Shown here piece after piece: positions 13,060 to 20,444 of a stretch of 32,535 bases of DNA; the stretch's first letter is position 1, and every line of letters starts with the position of its first letter. The DNA is from an uncultured Eubacteriales bacterium. GTDB lineage: Bacteria > Bacillota > Clostridia > Oscillospirales > Oscillospiraceae. The notes beneath the pieces were generated by a model. The model worked only from the letters and a program-made list of their open reading frames with translations. It did not search any database and had not been told where the DNA came from. The DNA is taken from the NCBI GenBank assembly GCA_900545515.1, contig UQZA01000028.1:1-32535 (forward strand). The letters run 5' to 3'. The position numbers and the translations under genes are program-made.

Positions 13060-14102
13060 GTGGCGCTCCCTCCCTGGATGGCGACCTTGATGACACCGTC
13101 CCGCCTGTTTTCAAACAGGTCATAAGCCGCTTCCATGTCCTTGAAGGGGAAGGTATGGGTAATTAACGGCGTGGTGTCGATTTTTCCTGCCTCAATCAGC
13201 TTCAAAATCTCAGCGCAGTCACAGCCGTCCACGCCGCCGGTTTGGAAGGTCAGGTTCTTGCCGTACATATCCGGTAGGGGCAGCGTCTGGGGACCATTAT
13301 ACAGAGCCACAATGGTAACCACGGCATTCGGCCGGGCGCACTGCCAGGCCATGCGGAAGGTGTCTTCCGTCCCAGCCACCTCCAGGACCACGTCTGCCCC
13401 GCCGTGGTCGCTGTTTTGCCGTACATACTCCTGCACCTTCTCCGGCTCCACGGTCAGCACCTGGGGGTAGTGCTCCTGCACAAACCGCAGGCGCTGAGGG
13501 TCTTTTTCGCAGACGATGATCCGCTTGGGAGACTGGAGCAGCGCGCACAGCAATGTGCAAATTCCTGTGGGCCCCGCGCCGATGATCAGCACCGTATCCT
13601 CCGGATGGATTTTTGAAATACGGGTTGCCCAAAAGCCAGTGGCAAGGATGTCGCCCACAAACAGGGCCTGCCGGTCGCTGACCCCATCGGGAATTTTGTT
13701 CAGGCCCTGATCGGCGTAAGGTACCCGGACAAATTCCGCCTGGCCCCCATCTATGCGGCAGCCCAGTGCCCAGCCGCCATGGGAGTCGGTACAATTATTG
13801 ACCCAGCCGTGCTTGCAGAAGAAGCACTGGCCGCAGAAGGTCTCCACATTCACCGTCACCCGGTCTCCGGGCTTCACCGTGGTAACAGCGGCGCCCACCT
13901 CCTCTACCACGCCCACCATCTCATGACCCACGGTGATGCCGGGCGCCGCCTGGGGGACAGAGCCGTGCTTGATGTGCAGGTCGCTGGTACAGATGCTGGC
14001 CAGGGTCACCCGCACGATGGCGTCCCGGTCATTCTGCAAAACGGGCTTCGGCTTGTCCAGCAGCGCAAATTTTCCTTGTTCAACGTAAGTATAGGCCAGC
14101 AT
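13056..14102 (-). CDS. Zinc-dependent alcohol dehydrogenase (medium-chain family)
   Basis: A 348-residue NAD(P)-dependent medium-chain dehydrogenase/reductase. It has the catalytic zinc ligands Cys38 (SICTSDLH) and the GHE motif in ITVGHEMVG, a full structural-zinc lobe with four Cys (FCGQCFFCKHGWVNNC), a Rossmann fold with GAGPTG followed by an acidic residue in CEKD, and typical VLEVAG and substrate-domain segments. The substrate is unknown; sequence style resembles threonine/sorbitol-type dehydrogenases. Its stop overlaps the deformylase start and its start overlaps the NUDIX gene by 23 bases, so it is part of the compact operon. Confidence 0.92.
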   Translation of the reverse strand: MLAYTYVEQGKFALLDKPKPVLQNDRDAIVRVTLASICTSDLHIKHGSVPQAAPGITVGHEMVGVVEEVGAAVTTVKPGDRVTVNVETFCGQCFFCKHGWVNNCTDSHGGWALGCRIDGGQAEFVRVPYADQGLNKIPDGVSDRQALFVGDILATGFWATRISKIHPEDTVLIIGAGPTGICTLLCALLQSPKRIIVCEKDPQRLRFVQEHYPQVLTVEPEKVQEYVRQNSDHGGADVVLEVAGTEDTFRMAWQCARPNAVVTIVALYNGPQTLPLPDMYGKNLTFQTGGVDGCDCAEILKLIEAGKIDTTPLITHTFPFKDMEAAYDLFENRRDGVIKVAIQGGSAT

Positions 14103-14505
14103 AGCGTGCTCCTTTTTCTGATCGGTTCTGCTTGCGCAGGCGGTCCAAAATCACTTCGTCCGCCGGGCAGAATTCGTACTGGTCGATCTCCTCCACGGTG
14201 ATCCAGCGGATGTCGTTGTGTTCCAGCTTCTGTGGGACGCCTTCGGCAATGGAAGCGTGGAAGAGCGTCAAATGGACAGTCAAATCCGGGTACTCATGAA
14301 CCACATCCATGAAGACCTCCCCCACCGACACGGTGACGGCCAGCTCCTCCCGGCACTCCCGGATGAGGGCCTGCTCCTTCGTCTCTCCTGGCTCCACCTT
14401 GCCGCCAACAAACTCCCATTTCAGACCCCGGGCCTTGTGAGCCGGCCGCTGGCAGATCATGAATTGATCGGCCTCCCAAATCAGGGCGGCTACCACTTCC
14501 GTCAT
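14080..14505 (-). CDS. NUDIX hydrolase, MutT-like
   Basis: The ATG at 14505 follows GGGGGAAG; an upstream in-frame start at 14544 is less likely. The 141-residue protein opens TEVVAALIWEADQFMICQRP as MutT proteins do, and has a complete Nudix box, GGKVEPGETKEQALIREC then REELAV, with all metal-binding Glu residues. A C-terminal FCPADEVILDRL helix matches 8-oxo-dGTP diphosphatases. It probably cleans the nucleotide pool, but other nucleotides are possible. Fourth from the end in the six-gene operon, next to the AlkD-like repair gene two genes on. Confidence 0.9.
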   Translation of the reverse strand: MTEVVAALIWEADQFMICQRPAHKARGLKWEFVGGKVEPGETKEQALIRECREELAVTVSVGEVFMDVVHEYPDLTVHLTLFHASIAEGVPQKLEHNDIRWITVEEIDQYEFCPADEVILDRLRKQNRSEKGARYAGLYLR

Positions 14506-14556
14506 GATTCTTCCCCCTTTCCTCTGAAATAACGTTTCTTTCATATGGAGCCTCCC

Positions 14557-15585
14557 CTACTCCAGCTGCCCAGGCCGGACCTCTTTCACCTTTGGCGGGA
14601 AGCTCCGGTCAAATTCCTCCAGAGCCCGATGGTCCACCTCATAGCAGGCGGGGTCAACATGGATGCCGCAAACATCTTTCGCCGCCTTCTCATCCAGAAT
14701 CTTGACCAGGAAGAAGGGCGCTTCCTGGGATTTGTCCATTCCGTGCAAATAGATCCCGTGCTTGGCAGCCGGTTCAAAGCCAAAGCGGCTGTAATATGCC
14801 GGATTGCCGGTGATGACCACTGCGGGATAGCCCAGCTCCCGGGCCTTTTCTAAGGTAAATTGGATGAGTTTACTACCGTATCCCCTGCCCTGATATTCTG
14901 GTAGCACGCTAACCGGACCAAACAGAAGAGAAGTCTCTGTCCGCCCATCCTCTGTTTTCAAGCTTCCCTTGGCATAGGCAATATGGGCAATGATTTTCCC
15001 GTCGTCCTCGATCACGTAGTCCAGCTCCGGGACAAAGCAGGCCTCCTTGCGAAGGTTGTGCAGCACCAGATGCTCCGTGCAGCCAGGGCGGTAGACGTTC
15101 CAGAAGGCCTCCCGGGTCAGGTTTTCCACCTCCCGGTAATCCTCCTCCTGCTCCAATCGAATGTTCCATTGTGATTCCTCCGAAGCAGCAAATCGGTCCT
15201 CGCCCCACCAGGCGGGGATCAATTCTTTCAGCGTGACTGCTTTCCGGCTGCTATAATCCATGAGAATTTCAATGTCGCCGCTGTCCTTGTCCAGCTGCAT
15301 CATGTATTCCCGGCATGCCCCACAGGGCGCGCCGATTGTTCCATTTGGCATCACAGCAAGCAGCTTGTCAATTCGACTTTCTCCGTTGGTAAGCATATTG
15401 GCAATCGCATTCCGCTCCGCGCACATCCCTAAGGTGCTGGCCGTGTCGATGCAGACGCCCACATAGATGTTACCGGCTTTGGTCAGGAGCGCGGCCGCCA
15501 CACCGCCGGCCTCAATGAAGGGGGAAATCACCCGGTTGCCCTGCACACGTCTGGCTTCTTGGTACAGCTTTTCCCAAATATCCAT
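14557..15585 (-). CDS. Cytidine deaminase-like / GNAT acetyltransferase fusion
   Basis: Two enzymes are joined in one 342-residue frame. Residues 1-135 are a zinc-dependent cytidine deaminase fold: MCAERNA (Cys55, catalytic Glu57) and PCGACRE (Cys88, Cys91), the three-Cys ligand set of the tetrameric and blasticidin-S-deaminase-like enzymes. Residues about 140-335 are a GNAT domain with the acetyl-CoA loop in LPEYQGRGYGSKLI and the YYSRFGFEPA block. The start follows GAGGAGGAA. It is 16 bases downstream of the GyrI-like gene. A deaminase plus acetyltransferase could inactivate a nucleoside-type toxin in two ways; that role is an inference, and the nucleoside substrate is not known. Confidence 0.88.
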   Translation of the reverse strand: MDIWEKLYQEARRVQGNRVISPFIEAGGVAAALLTKAGNIYVGVCIDTASTLGMCAERNAIANMLTNGESRIDKLLAVMPNGTIGAPCGACREYMMQLDKDSGDIEILMDYSSRKAVTLKELIPAWWGEDRFAASEESQWNIRLEQEEDYREVENLTREAFWNVYRPGCTEHLVLHNLRKEACFVPELDYVIEDDGKIIAHIAYAKGSLKTEDGRTETSLLFGPVSVLPEYQGRGYGSKLIQFTLEKARELGYPAVVITGNPAYYSRFGFEPAAKHGIYLHGMDKSQEAPFFLVKILDEKAAKDVCGIHVDPACYEVDHRALEEFDRSFPPKVKEVRPGQLE

Positions 15586-15601
15586 AGAGATTCCTCCTCT
15601 C

Positions 15602-16237
15602 TTATGGCTTCTTTCGGATGGGATGACGAATCACGGTTTTCAGCTTTTCCGGGCTGACCCTGCGGGCGTCGCTCAAGTAAATCTCATGGTGATAGCGCGT
15701 GTCCGAGATATCAATCTCATACCCCTCTTTTGCGGCAAACGCATGCATCGCAGCTATGGTTTCCGGCTCTGCATCATAGGGGCCGACGTGCATACACTGG
15801 ACGCAAAGTCCCTCGGTATAGGTCAAATATTCCACCTTGGAGAAGTCGGTTTTCTTCTTCCTGGTGGCCTCCGCCACGGCCCAGTCGAACTCCTGCTTGG
15901 TGACAAAATCCGGCAGACGAATCAGGGAGATCCACCGAAAGTCCTCTTTGCGGGTGTAGTCTATGCCCTGTACACCCTCTTGCCACCAGAAGCCCTCCAG
16001 GGGCGGCACCACATAGTCGAAGTACCCATCGATCCGGTGGTCGCCCATCTTACTCATCTTGATAGTAAACGCCACACCATAGAGAAGGCTCATGGCCGCC
16101 TGATACTCGCCTTCCGGCTCATTGGGATTGCCCTTGCCGCCCACGGCGAGAAAGCGCATCTCCGGCACCTCCAAAATGCCCGGCTTTTTGGGCGGCATAT
16201 AAAATTCTTTGTATTCCTTCTTATAGTCAAATGCCAT
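15602..16237 (-). CDS. GyrI-like small-molecule-binding domain protein
   Basis: The ATG at 16237 follows GGAGGAAAATAG with a 7-base gap; a longer frame to 16657 is only an antisense echo of the cotJC C-terminal half and was rejected. The 211-residue protein is a stand-alone GyrI-like domain without a DNA-binding part: FDYKKEYKEFYMPPKKPGIL, MRFLAVGGKGNPN, then EGFWWQEGVQGIDY and a final HEIYLSDARRVSPEKLKTVI block. Some members of this group hydrolyse or sequester hydrophobic toxic compounds; others only bind ligands. It is the first gene of the operon and lies just inside the attR end. Confidence 0.88.
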   Translation of the reverse strand: MAFDYKKEYKEFYMPPKKPGILEVPEMRFLAVGGKGNPNEPEGEYQAAMSLLYGVAFTIKMSKMGDHRIDGYFDYVVPPLEGFWWQEGVQGIDYTRKEDFRWISLIRLPDFVTKQEFDWAVAEATRKKKTDFSKVEYLTYTEGLCVQCMHVGPYDAEPETIAAMHAFAAKEGYEIDISDTRYHHEIYLSDARRVSPEKLKTVIRHPIRKKP

Positions 16238-16308
16238 TTCTATTTTCCTCCATACATTTCGTTGATCATGTAATGAACCACTGCGTTCTTTTCCCGGAGC
16301 TTCAAAAT

Positions 16309-16341
16309 CGTTCCCTGTTTTGACTGAGATATCGGTACAGA
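16309..16341 (+). other. attR of the cotJC element (element arm plus core repeat)
   Basis: The arm CGTTCCCTGTTTTGAC (16309-16324) followed by TGA and the core GATATCGGTACAGA (16328-16341). The arm is an imperfect inverted copy of the attL arm and is at the same 9-base distance from the core GG (16334-16335). Joining this half to attL would rebuild attP on the excised circle. Confidence 0.85.
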
Positions 16342-16747
16342 GGAGCTGGGGCATTTGGAGATGGTGGGAGCCATTGTACACCAGCTGACTAGAAATCTCA
16401 GCGATCGGCAAATTCAGGACAGCTCCTTTGCACCCTATTTCGTCGATCACACCGTAGGCGTTTTTCCCGCCGCTGCCGCCGGCTACCCCTGGACGGCTGC
16501 TTCCATGCAGGTCAAGGGTGATCCCATGACCGATCTCACCGAGGATTTGGCCGCGGAGCAGAAGGCCCGCACCACCTACGATAACATTTTGCGCCTCAGC
16601 GACGATCCGGATGTGAATGATGTCATCAAGTTCCTGCGGGAGCGGGAGATTGTTCATTTTCAGCGGTTTGGCGAAGCTTGTCAGCTGCTGCGTGAAAAGC
16701 TGAATCAGAAAAATGTATACTATATGAACCCAGCCATAGATATGTAG
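16328..16747 (+). CDS. cotJC: CotJC manganese-catalase-like coat protein, C-terminal piece (interrupted gene)
   Basis: From the shared core on, the frame encodes 139 residues that match the rest of CotJC: DIGTEELGHLEMVGAIVHQL (ExxH metal-ligand motif), then YFVDHTVGVFPAAAAGYPWT, DLTEDLAAEQKARTTYDNIL with its conserved Glu, and REREIVHFQRFGE, which holds the last His ligand. It has no start or ribosome binding site of its own; the first internal ATG (16355) would drop the ExxH motif. Joined in frame after codon 59 of the N-terminal piece it gives a 198-residue CotJC, close to the 189 of Bacillus subtilis. No stop or frameshift has accumulated in either half, which argues that the gene is still used. 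Confidence 0.93.
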   Translation, partial: DIGTEELGHLEMVGAIVHQLTRNLSDRQIQDSSFAPYFVDHTVGVFPAAAAGYPWTAASMQVKGDPMTDLTEDLAAEQKARTTYDNILRLSDDPDVNDVIKFLREREIVHFQRFGEACQLLREKLNQKNVYYMNPAIDM

Positions 16748-16759
16748 CTCTTTGAATGA

Positions 16760-16797
16760 AAACCCGCCGTGGAAGCTATGTGGCCCACGGCGGGTTT
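16760..16797. terminator. Bidirectional terminator after cotJC
   Basis: A 13-bp stem (AAACCCGCCGTGG at 16760-16772 with its complement at 16785-16797) with a 12-base loop. It has a T-rich tail on the plus strand (GGGTTTCTT) and GGGTTTTC on the minus strand, so it can end both the cotJ transcript and the opposing exonuclease operon. Confidence 0.85.
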
Positions 16798-16847
16798 CTT
16801 GTGCAATCCTGGTCTGTACTTGAATGTACCTTTCAAAATCGTTGTAC

Positions 16848-17438
16848 TCACGAGTGTACTTTTTCTCCTCTGCCCGTCCGCCTGGGGCATGTACAGAAGT
16901 GGGTCAAATCATAATCCCGGTAATAGGCTGGGATATCCATGCCACAGGCCTGATAATGCAGCAGCAACTGGGCACAGGCACGGCTGTCGCTTCCTGCCCG
17001 GTGGTGATCCAGCTCAATCTTCAGGTGTTCACACAAGGTATTCAGCCTATGGTTCGGCAAATCCGGATAGCACCGCCGCCCCATTTGGCAGGTGCAGGCG
17101 TAAGCGGCAAACTCCTTCCAAAAGATCCCGTAGGCATCCAGGCATTTGGCCAGCACGCTCATATCGAACGGGGCGTGATGGGCAATCAGGATTCCCCCCT
17201 CCAGCATGCACTTCAGGCTTGGCCACAGGTCTGAAAAGGTCGGCGCATCCACAACGTCTTCCGGGGAGATACCAGTGAGCTGAATATTAAAACGGTTGAA
17301 ATAAACTTCTGGATTAATCAGTGTTGAAAACTCCTCCACAATCCGGTCTCCCTCCACAACGGCCAGGCCAATGGCACTCATTCTGTCATTGGCAGAATTG
17401 GGAGTCTCTACATCGAAAACAATATATTTTTCTGACAT
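16848..17438 (-). CDS. DEDDh 3'-5' exonuclease (DnaQ-like)
   Basis: A stand-alone exonuclease of the DNA polymerase III epsilon fold, 196 residues. Exo I FDVETPN supplies the Asp and Glu. Exo II lies in ILIAHHAPFDMSVL. Exo III is HHRAGSDSRACAQL, with His and Asp of the DEDDh type. The family usually has D-E-T-T/S in exo I. A Cys/Arg-rich tail (CTCPRRTGRG) follows. The start is set by AAAGGAGAAAAG. Thirty-six bases downstream of the dus gene on the same strand, so it is the last gene of a three-gene operon. Whether it acts in repair or RNA turnover cannot be told. Confidence 0.87.
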   Translation of the reverse strand: MSEKYIVFDVETPNSANDRMSAIGLAVVEGDRIVEEFSTLINPEVYFNRFNIQLTGISPEDVVDAPTFSDLWPSLKCMLEGGILIAHHAPFDMSVLAKCLDAYGIFWKEFAAYACTCQMGRRCYPDLPNHRLNTLCEHLKIELDHHRAGSDSRACAQLLLHYQACGMDIPAYYRDYDLTHFCTCPRRTGRGEKVHS

Positions 17439-17474
17439 CTTTTCTCCTTTGACAGTTTTCAGTCCAGCTGGGTT

Positions 17475-18422
17475 TCATTTTTCACAATCAACGGGATCCT
17501 TCCGAAAAATAGCCTGGACCGCCTCCTCGTACTGGTTGGGATTTGCCGCCTTACGCAGTTGCTTCCAGGCCTTCTCTCCTTGGGGAAGGAGGCGGATCAT
17601 GTAAGACCAGAGCTCCTTCATTCGCATGACGGCATTCCCCCGGCTCTGATACTGCTGGCAATAGCCCTCATACAGCGCATCATGAAAGGCCTTCCATACA
17701 TCTCCCGTCAGGGAAGGTCCACCCTGCAGACGGGTGACCATGGCAGGATCTGCCACCAACCCACGCCCAATCATCGCTGCGGGAAGAGATGGCATTTCCC
17801 TCTCCAACCGTTGGCAATCCTCCGCCGTCCTCAGATCCCCGTTATAGCACAACGGATTTTTGCTGCAGGCGGCCGCGTAAGCAAAGGCTTGCCAACGAAT
17901 TTCGTGCTTGTAAAAGTCCTTCTGCACCCGGGGATGCACAGTCAACTCCCAAATCGGGTACCGGTTGTACAGCTCCAGAAGCTTGGGAAAAGAATCCTCG
18001 TTGGAAATCCCCAGCCTGGTTTTAATCGAAATGTGAAGTGACGGACATGCAGAAAAAATCTGATCCAAAAAGCGCTCCAGGAACTCCAAATCCTCCAGCA
18101 TGCCCGCACCCCTTCCCTTTGCCACCACCGTCCCAGACGGGCAGCCAAGGTTCAGGTTGACCTCCTGGTACCCCATTGCAGCCAGTTCCCCCGCAGCCCA
18201 AATAAAATCCTCCGGATATTTGGTCAAAAGTTGAGGAACCACGGGAACCCCCTCCTGATGCTCCGGGAGTATTTCCTGCAAATCCCGCTTGGAAAACACA
18301 TGGTCCCGCGCCGGGGAAAGGAACGGCGTATAATACTGATCCATACCTGGAAAAAAGCGGTGATGAAGATTCCGATACAGAGCAGTCGTAATTCCCTCCA
18401 TAGGAGCAAAATAGTACCGCAT
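17475..18422 (-). CDS. dus: tRNA-dihydrouridine synthase
   Basis: A flavin enzyme reducing uridines in the tRNA D-loop. The ATG at 18422 follows GAGGA by 8 bases; a longer frame adds 12 residues without a site. The 315-residue protein opens with the FMN-binding YYFAPMEGITTALYR, has EVNLNLGCPSGTVVAKGRGA, in which the Cys is the catalytic acid, SIKTRLGI, LTVHPRVQ and a NGDLRTAEDC block, then a helical tRNA-binding C-terminus. It lies 11 bases downstream of the ArsC/Spx-like gene. Confidence 0.93.
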   Translation of the reverse strand: MRYYFAPMEGITTALYRNLHHRFFPGMDQYYTPFLSPARDHVFSKRDLQEILPEHQEGVPVVPQLLTKYPEDFIWAAGELAAMGYQEVNLNLGCPSGTVVAKGRGAGMLEDLEFLERFLDQIFSACPSLHISIKTRLGISNEDSFPKLLELYNRYPIWELTVHPRVQKDFYKHEIRWQAFAYAAACSKNPLCYNGDLRTAEDCQRLEREMPSLPAAMIGRGLVADPAMVTRLQGGPSLTGDVWKAFHDALYEGYCQQYQSRGNAVMRMKELWSYMIRLLPQGEKAWKQLRKAANPNQYEEAVQAIFRKDPVDCEK

Positions 18423-18433
18423 AGGCAATTTCC

Positions 18434-18787
18434 TCAGGGAAGCAGCGCTTCCTCCCACTCTTTTTGCCGGAATCCCACCAAGACCAAGCCCTCCTTCACA
18501 AGAACCGGCCGCTTTACCAGCATGCCATCGCTGGCCAAAAGCTTCAGCTGCTGCTCCTCAGACATTTCCGGCAGCTTTTCTTTCAGAGACAAGGCCCGAT
18601 ACGCAAGGCCGCTGGTGTTAAAAAACTTGCGAAGCGGAAGCCCACTGGCTTTCCACCAAGCGTACAGCTCCTTTTCCGAAGGCCGGTTGGATTGGATATC
18701 ACGCAGCGTATACGCAACCCCATGGGCGTCCAAAAAGCGTTTCGCCTTTTGACAGGTGGAGCATTTTGGATAACAGACAAATTCCAC
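18434..18787 (-). CDS. ArsC/Spx-family thioredoxin-like protein
   Basis: A 117-residue thioredoxin-fold protein of the ArsC/Spx/MgsR group: YPKCSTCQKAKRFL with a CxxC pair, AYTLRDIQSNRPSEKEL, LPLRKFFNTSG and KRPVLVKEGLVLVGF. The preserved CxxC and the KRP-to-GF end fit the arsenate-reductase-like (YffB-type) form. An ATG at 18796 abuts GGAGGG directly, so the GTG at 18787, about 9 bases away, is the likelier start. It could be a redox enzyme or a stress regulator binding RNA polymerase. First gene of the operon with dus and the exonuclease. Confidence 0.85.
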   Translation of the reverse strand: MEFVCYPKCSTCQKAKRFLDAHGVAYTLRDIQSNRPSEKELYAWWKASGLPLRKFFNTSGLAYRALSLKEKLPEMSEEQQLKLLASDGMLVKRPVLVKEGLVLVGFRQKEWEEALLP

Positions 18788-18827
18788 GAAAATCATCCCT
18801 CCTGCAACAGCTTCTTTCTCTGGATGG

Positions 18828-18856
18828 ATTATAGCGCAAGAAGCTGGGTTTGAAAA
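18828..18856 (-). promoter_or_regulatory. Promoter of the arsC-like/dus/exonuclease operon
   Basis: On the minus strand TTTTCA (18851-18856) and TATAAT (18828-18833) are 17 bp apart, about 40 bases before the first gene. The -10 is perfect, the -35 weak. Confidence 0.5.
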
Positions 18857-18888
18857 GATGCATTTCCCCAATTTTCCCTTCCGGCCGT

Positions 18889-18916
18889 AAAAAAACGGGC
18901 CCGTGGGGCCCGTTTT
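18889..18916 (-). terminator. Terminator after uracil permease
   Basis: An 11-bp stem (AAAACGGGCCC/GGGCCCGTTTT) with a 3-base loop, followed on the minus strand by more T residues, 12 bases past the permease stop. Confidence 0.88.
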
Positions 18917-18927
18917 GAAAGAAAGCA

Positions 18928-20295
18928 TCAATAGCGTCCAAAGTCGCCGGACCGGCCGTCGGTCACATCCGTGCCAAATTCGTAGTCCTTACCAGGCAGG
19001 ACCGCATTGAGGAAAATCCCAGCCAGGGCCGCAATGGCCAGAGAAGTCAAGGTGATGTGGGCGCTTCCAATGGAGAAGGTCAGGCCGTCGGAGAAGCCCA
19101 GGCCGCATACCAGGATGACCGCCGCAATGATCAGATTTCTGGAGTTGGTAAAGTCTACCCGGTTCTCCACCACGTTGCGCACACCAATGGCAGAGATCAT
19201 TCCGTACAGAATGAAGGACACGCCGCCGATGATAGCAGGGGGAATGGAATTGACCACAGCCGCAAAGGCGGGGCTGAAAGACAGGACCACTGCATAGAGG
19301 GCCGCCAAACGGACTACCTTGGGATCATATACCCGGGACAGAACCAAAACGCCAGTATTTTCCCCATAGGTGGTGTTTGCAGGGCCACCGAAAAGGCCTG
19401 CCAGAGAGGTGGCAATGCCATCGCCGATCAGCGTCCGGTGAAGGCCGGGGTCCTCAATAAAATTGCTTCCCACCGTGGCAGAAATGGCAGACATATCCCC
19501 AATATGCTCCATCATGGCGGCAACTGCAATGGGGGCCATGACCAAAATGGCCGTGAGATCAAATTTTGCAATCACAAACTGCTGCAGACCCACCAGCTTG
19601 GAGGCAGACACAGCGGCAAAGTCCATCAGCGGCGTCACCTCGCCGCTGGCGTTTACTGCCGTTGCACCGCAGGCGTTGGCAATTAAGGCCACAAGATACG
19701 AGCCGGCTACACCCAGTAAAATGGGAATGATCTTGATCATGCCCTTTCCCCAAATGTTTGCGGCAATGATAATCGCCATAGCTACCACAGCCAGCCACCA
19801 GCAGGTGGAGGCATTGGATACGGCGGAAGGCGCCAGGTTCAAGCCGATGAGAATGATGATGGGGCCAGTCACCACCGGAGGCAGGAACCGCATCACCTTC
19901 TTTACGCCCACCAGCTTGATGACTGCAGCCAGGACCACATAAAGAAGACCCGCCACAACAATACCGCCCAATGCATAGGGCAGCTTTTCCGCACCCGTCA
20001 TGTTGGCGTACATGCCAGAGTTTAAGTTAGCCACCGCCTGGAATCCCCCCAGGTAGGCAAAGGAAGAGCCCAAAAAAGCAGGCACCTTCAGCTTGGTGCA
20101 GACGTGAAAAAACAGAGTTCCAATGCCGGCAAACAGCAGGGTCGTTTGAATGGACAGGGGCAAACCGTAGCTTTGGACCAGAATTGGCACCAGCACCGTT
20201 GCGCCAAACATGGCAAACATGTGCTGGAGACCCAAAATCAGCATTTTGGGAATTCCCAAGCTCCGTGCATTTCGAATTGGCTCGGAATGATTCAT
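18928..20295 (-). CDS. uraA: Uracil permease (NCS2 family)
   Basis: A proton-coupled nucleobase transporter with about 14 transmembrane segments, 455 residues from the ATG at 20295 (upstream in-frame codons lie in the leader and are rejected). The NCS2 signatures are clear: QHMFAMFGATVLVPIL at the N-terminus, AAMMEHIGDMSA with the conserved Glu and His, and LAGLFGGPANTTYGENTGVL, where the uracil-type NTTYGENTG loop separates it from xanthine/urate carriers. A polar tail ends the protein. A promoter and a leader with a complete terminator precede it, suggesting control by attenuation. Confidence 0.93.
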   Translation of the reverse strand: MNHSEPIRNARSLGIPKMLILGLQHMFAMFGATVLVPILVQSYGLPLSIQTTLLFAGIGTLFFHVCTKLKVPAFLGSSFAYLGGFQAVANLNSGMYANMTGAEKLPYALGGIVVAGLLYVVLAAVIKLVGVKKVMRFLPPVVTGPIIILIGLNLAPSAVSNASTCWWLAVVAMAIIIAANIWGKGMIKIIPILLGVAGSYLVALIANACGATAVNASGEVTPLMDFAAVSASKLVGLQQFVIAKFDLTAILVMAPIAVAAMMEHIGDMSAISATVGSNFIEDPGLHRTLIGDGIATSLAGLFGGPANTTYGENTGVLVLSRVYDPKVVRLAALYAVVLSFSPAFAAVVNSIPPAIIGGVSFILYGMISAIGVRNVVENRVDFTNSRNLIIAAVILVCGLGFSDGLTFSIGSAHITLTSLAIAALAGIFLNAVLPGKDYEFGTDVTDGRSGDFGRY

Positions 20296-20327
20296 AAGTA
20301 TACTCCCTTTCTTTTGATACGCTGGGC

Positions 20328-20359
20328 AAAAAAAGCCGCAATCGCCGGCCGGCGATTGC
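20328..20359 (-). terminator. Leader terminator (attenuator) in the uraA 5' UTR
   Basis: On the minus strand GCAATCGCCGG and its perfect complement form an 11-bp arm palindrome (20338-20359), followed by GGC and seven T residues (20328-20334), 33 bases before the uraA start codon. Upstream in the leader, CCGGTTGC (20399-20406) can pair with the GCAA and CCGG parts of the terminator's 5' arm, giving a possible antiterminator. A nearby TTGCGAGGACC recalls the GAGG core of PyrR sites, but the match is poor. Confidence 0.75.
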
Positions 20360-20444
20360 TTCACAGCAGTCCGAACGTGGCGCAAAGTCCCACACAGCAA
20401 CCGGTTGGTCCTCGCAATGTGTCGTGCTTTTTCTGGCCTGCGAA

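Larger units (their letters stand above)
6630..16335. mobile_element. 9.7-kb serine-recombinase element inserted in cotJC (skin-like intervening element)
   Basis: The element is bounded by 14-bp direct repeats, and its ends form a symmetric attP when joined. Removal of 9,705 bp fuses the two halves of cotJC in frame. It encodes an intact large serine recombinase, a small protein just upstream of it, a DUF1653 protein, a DUF1905 relic, a glycan-initiation pair with a VanZ-like protein, and a six-gene metabolic/repair operon. There are no phage structural, replication or conjugation genes. By architecture it parallels the skin (sigK) and spsM intervening elements of Bacillus. Whether excision still happens is not shown by sequence. 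Confidence 0.88.

Noticed and set aside
15602..16657. A 351-codon minus-strand frame covering the GyrI-like gene and beyond
   Set aside because: The part upstream of 16237 is antisense to the cotJC C-terminal half and att core; the ribosome binding site supports a start at 16237.
16355..16747. Separate short gene starting at the ATG at 16355
   Set aside because: No ribosome binding site, and the CotJC match extends upstream to the shared core; it is the second half of the split gene.
6446..16747. Assembly chimera as the reason for the split cotJC
   Set aside because: The symmetric element arms, exact in-frame rejoining and intact recombinase are not expected from a misjoin, although long reads should still confirm it.
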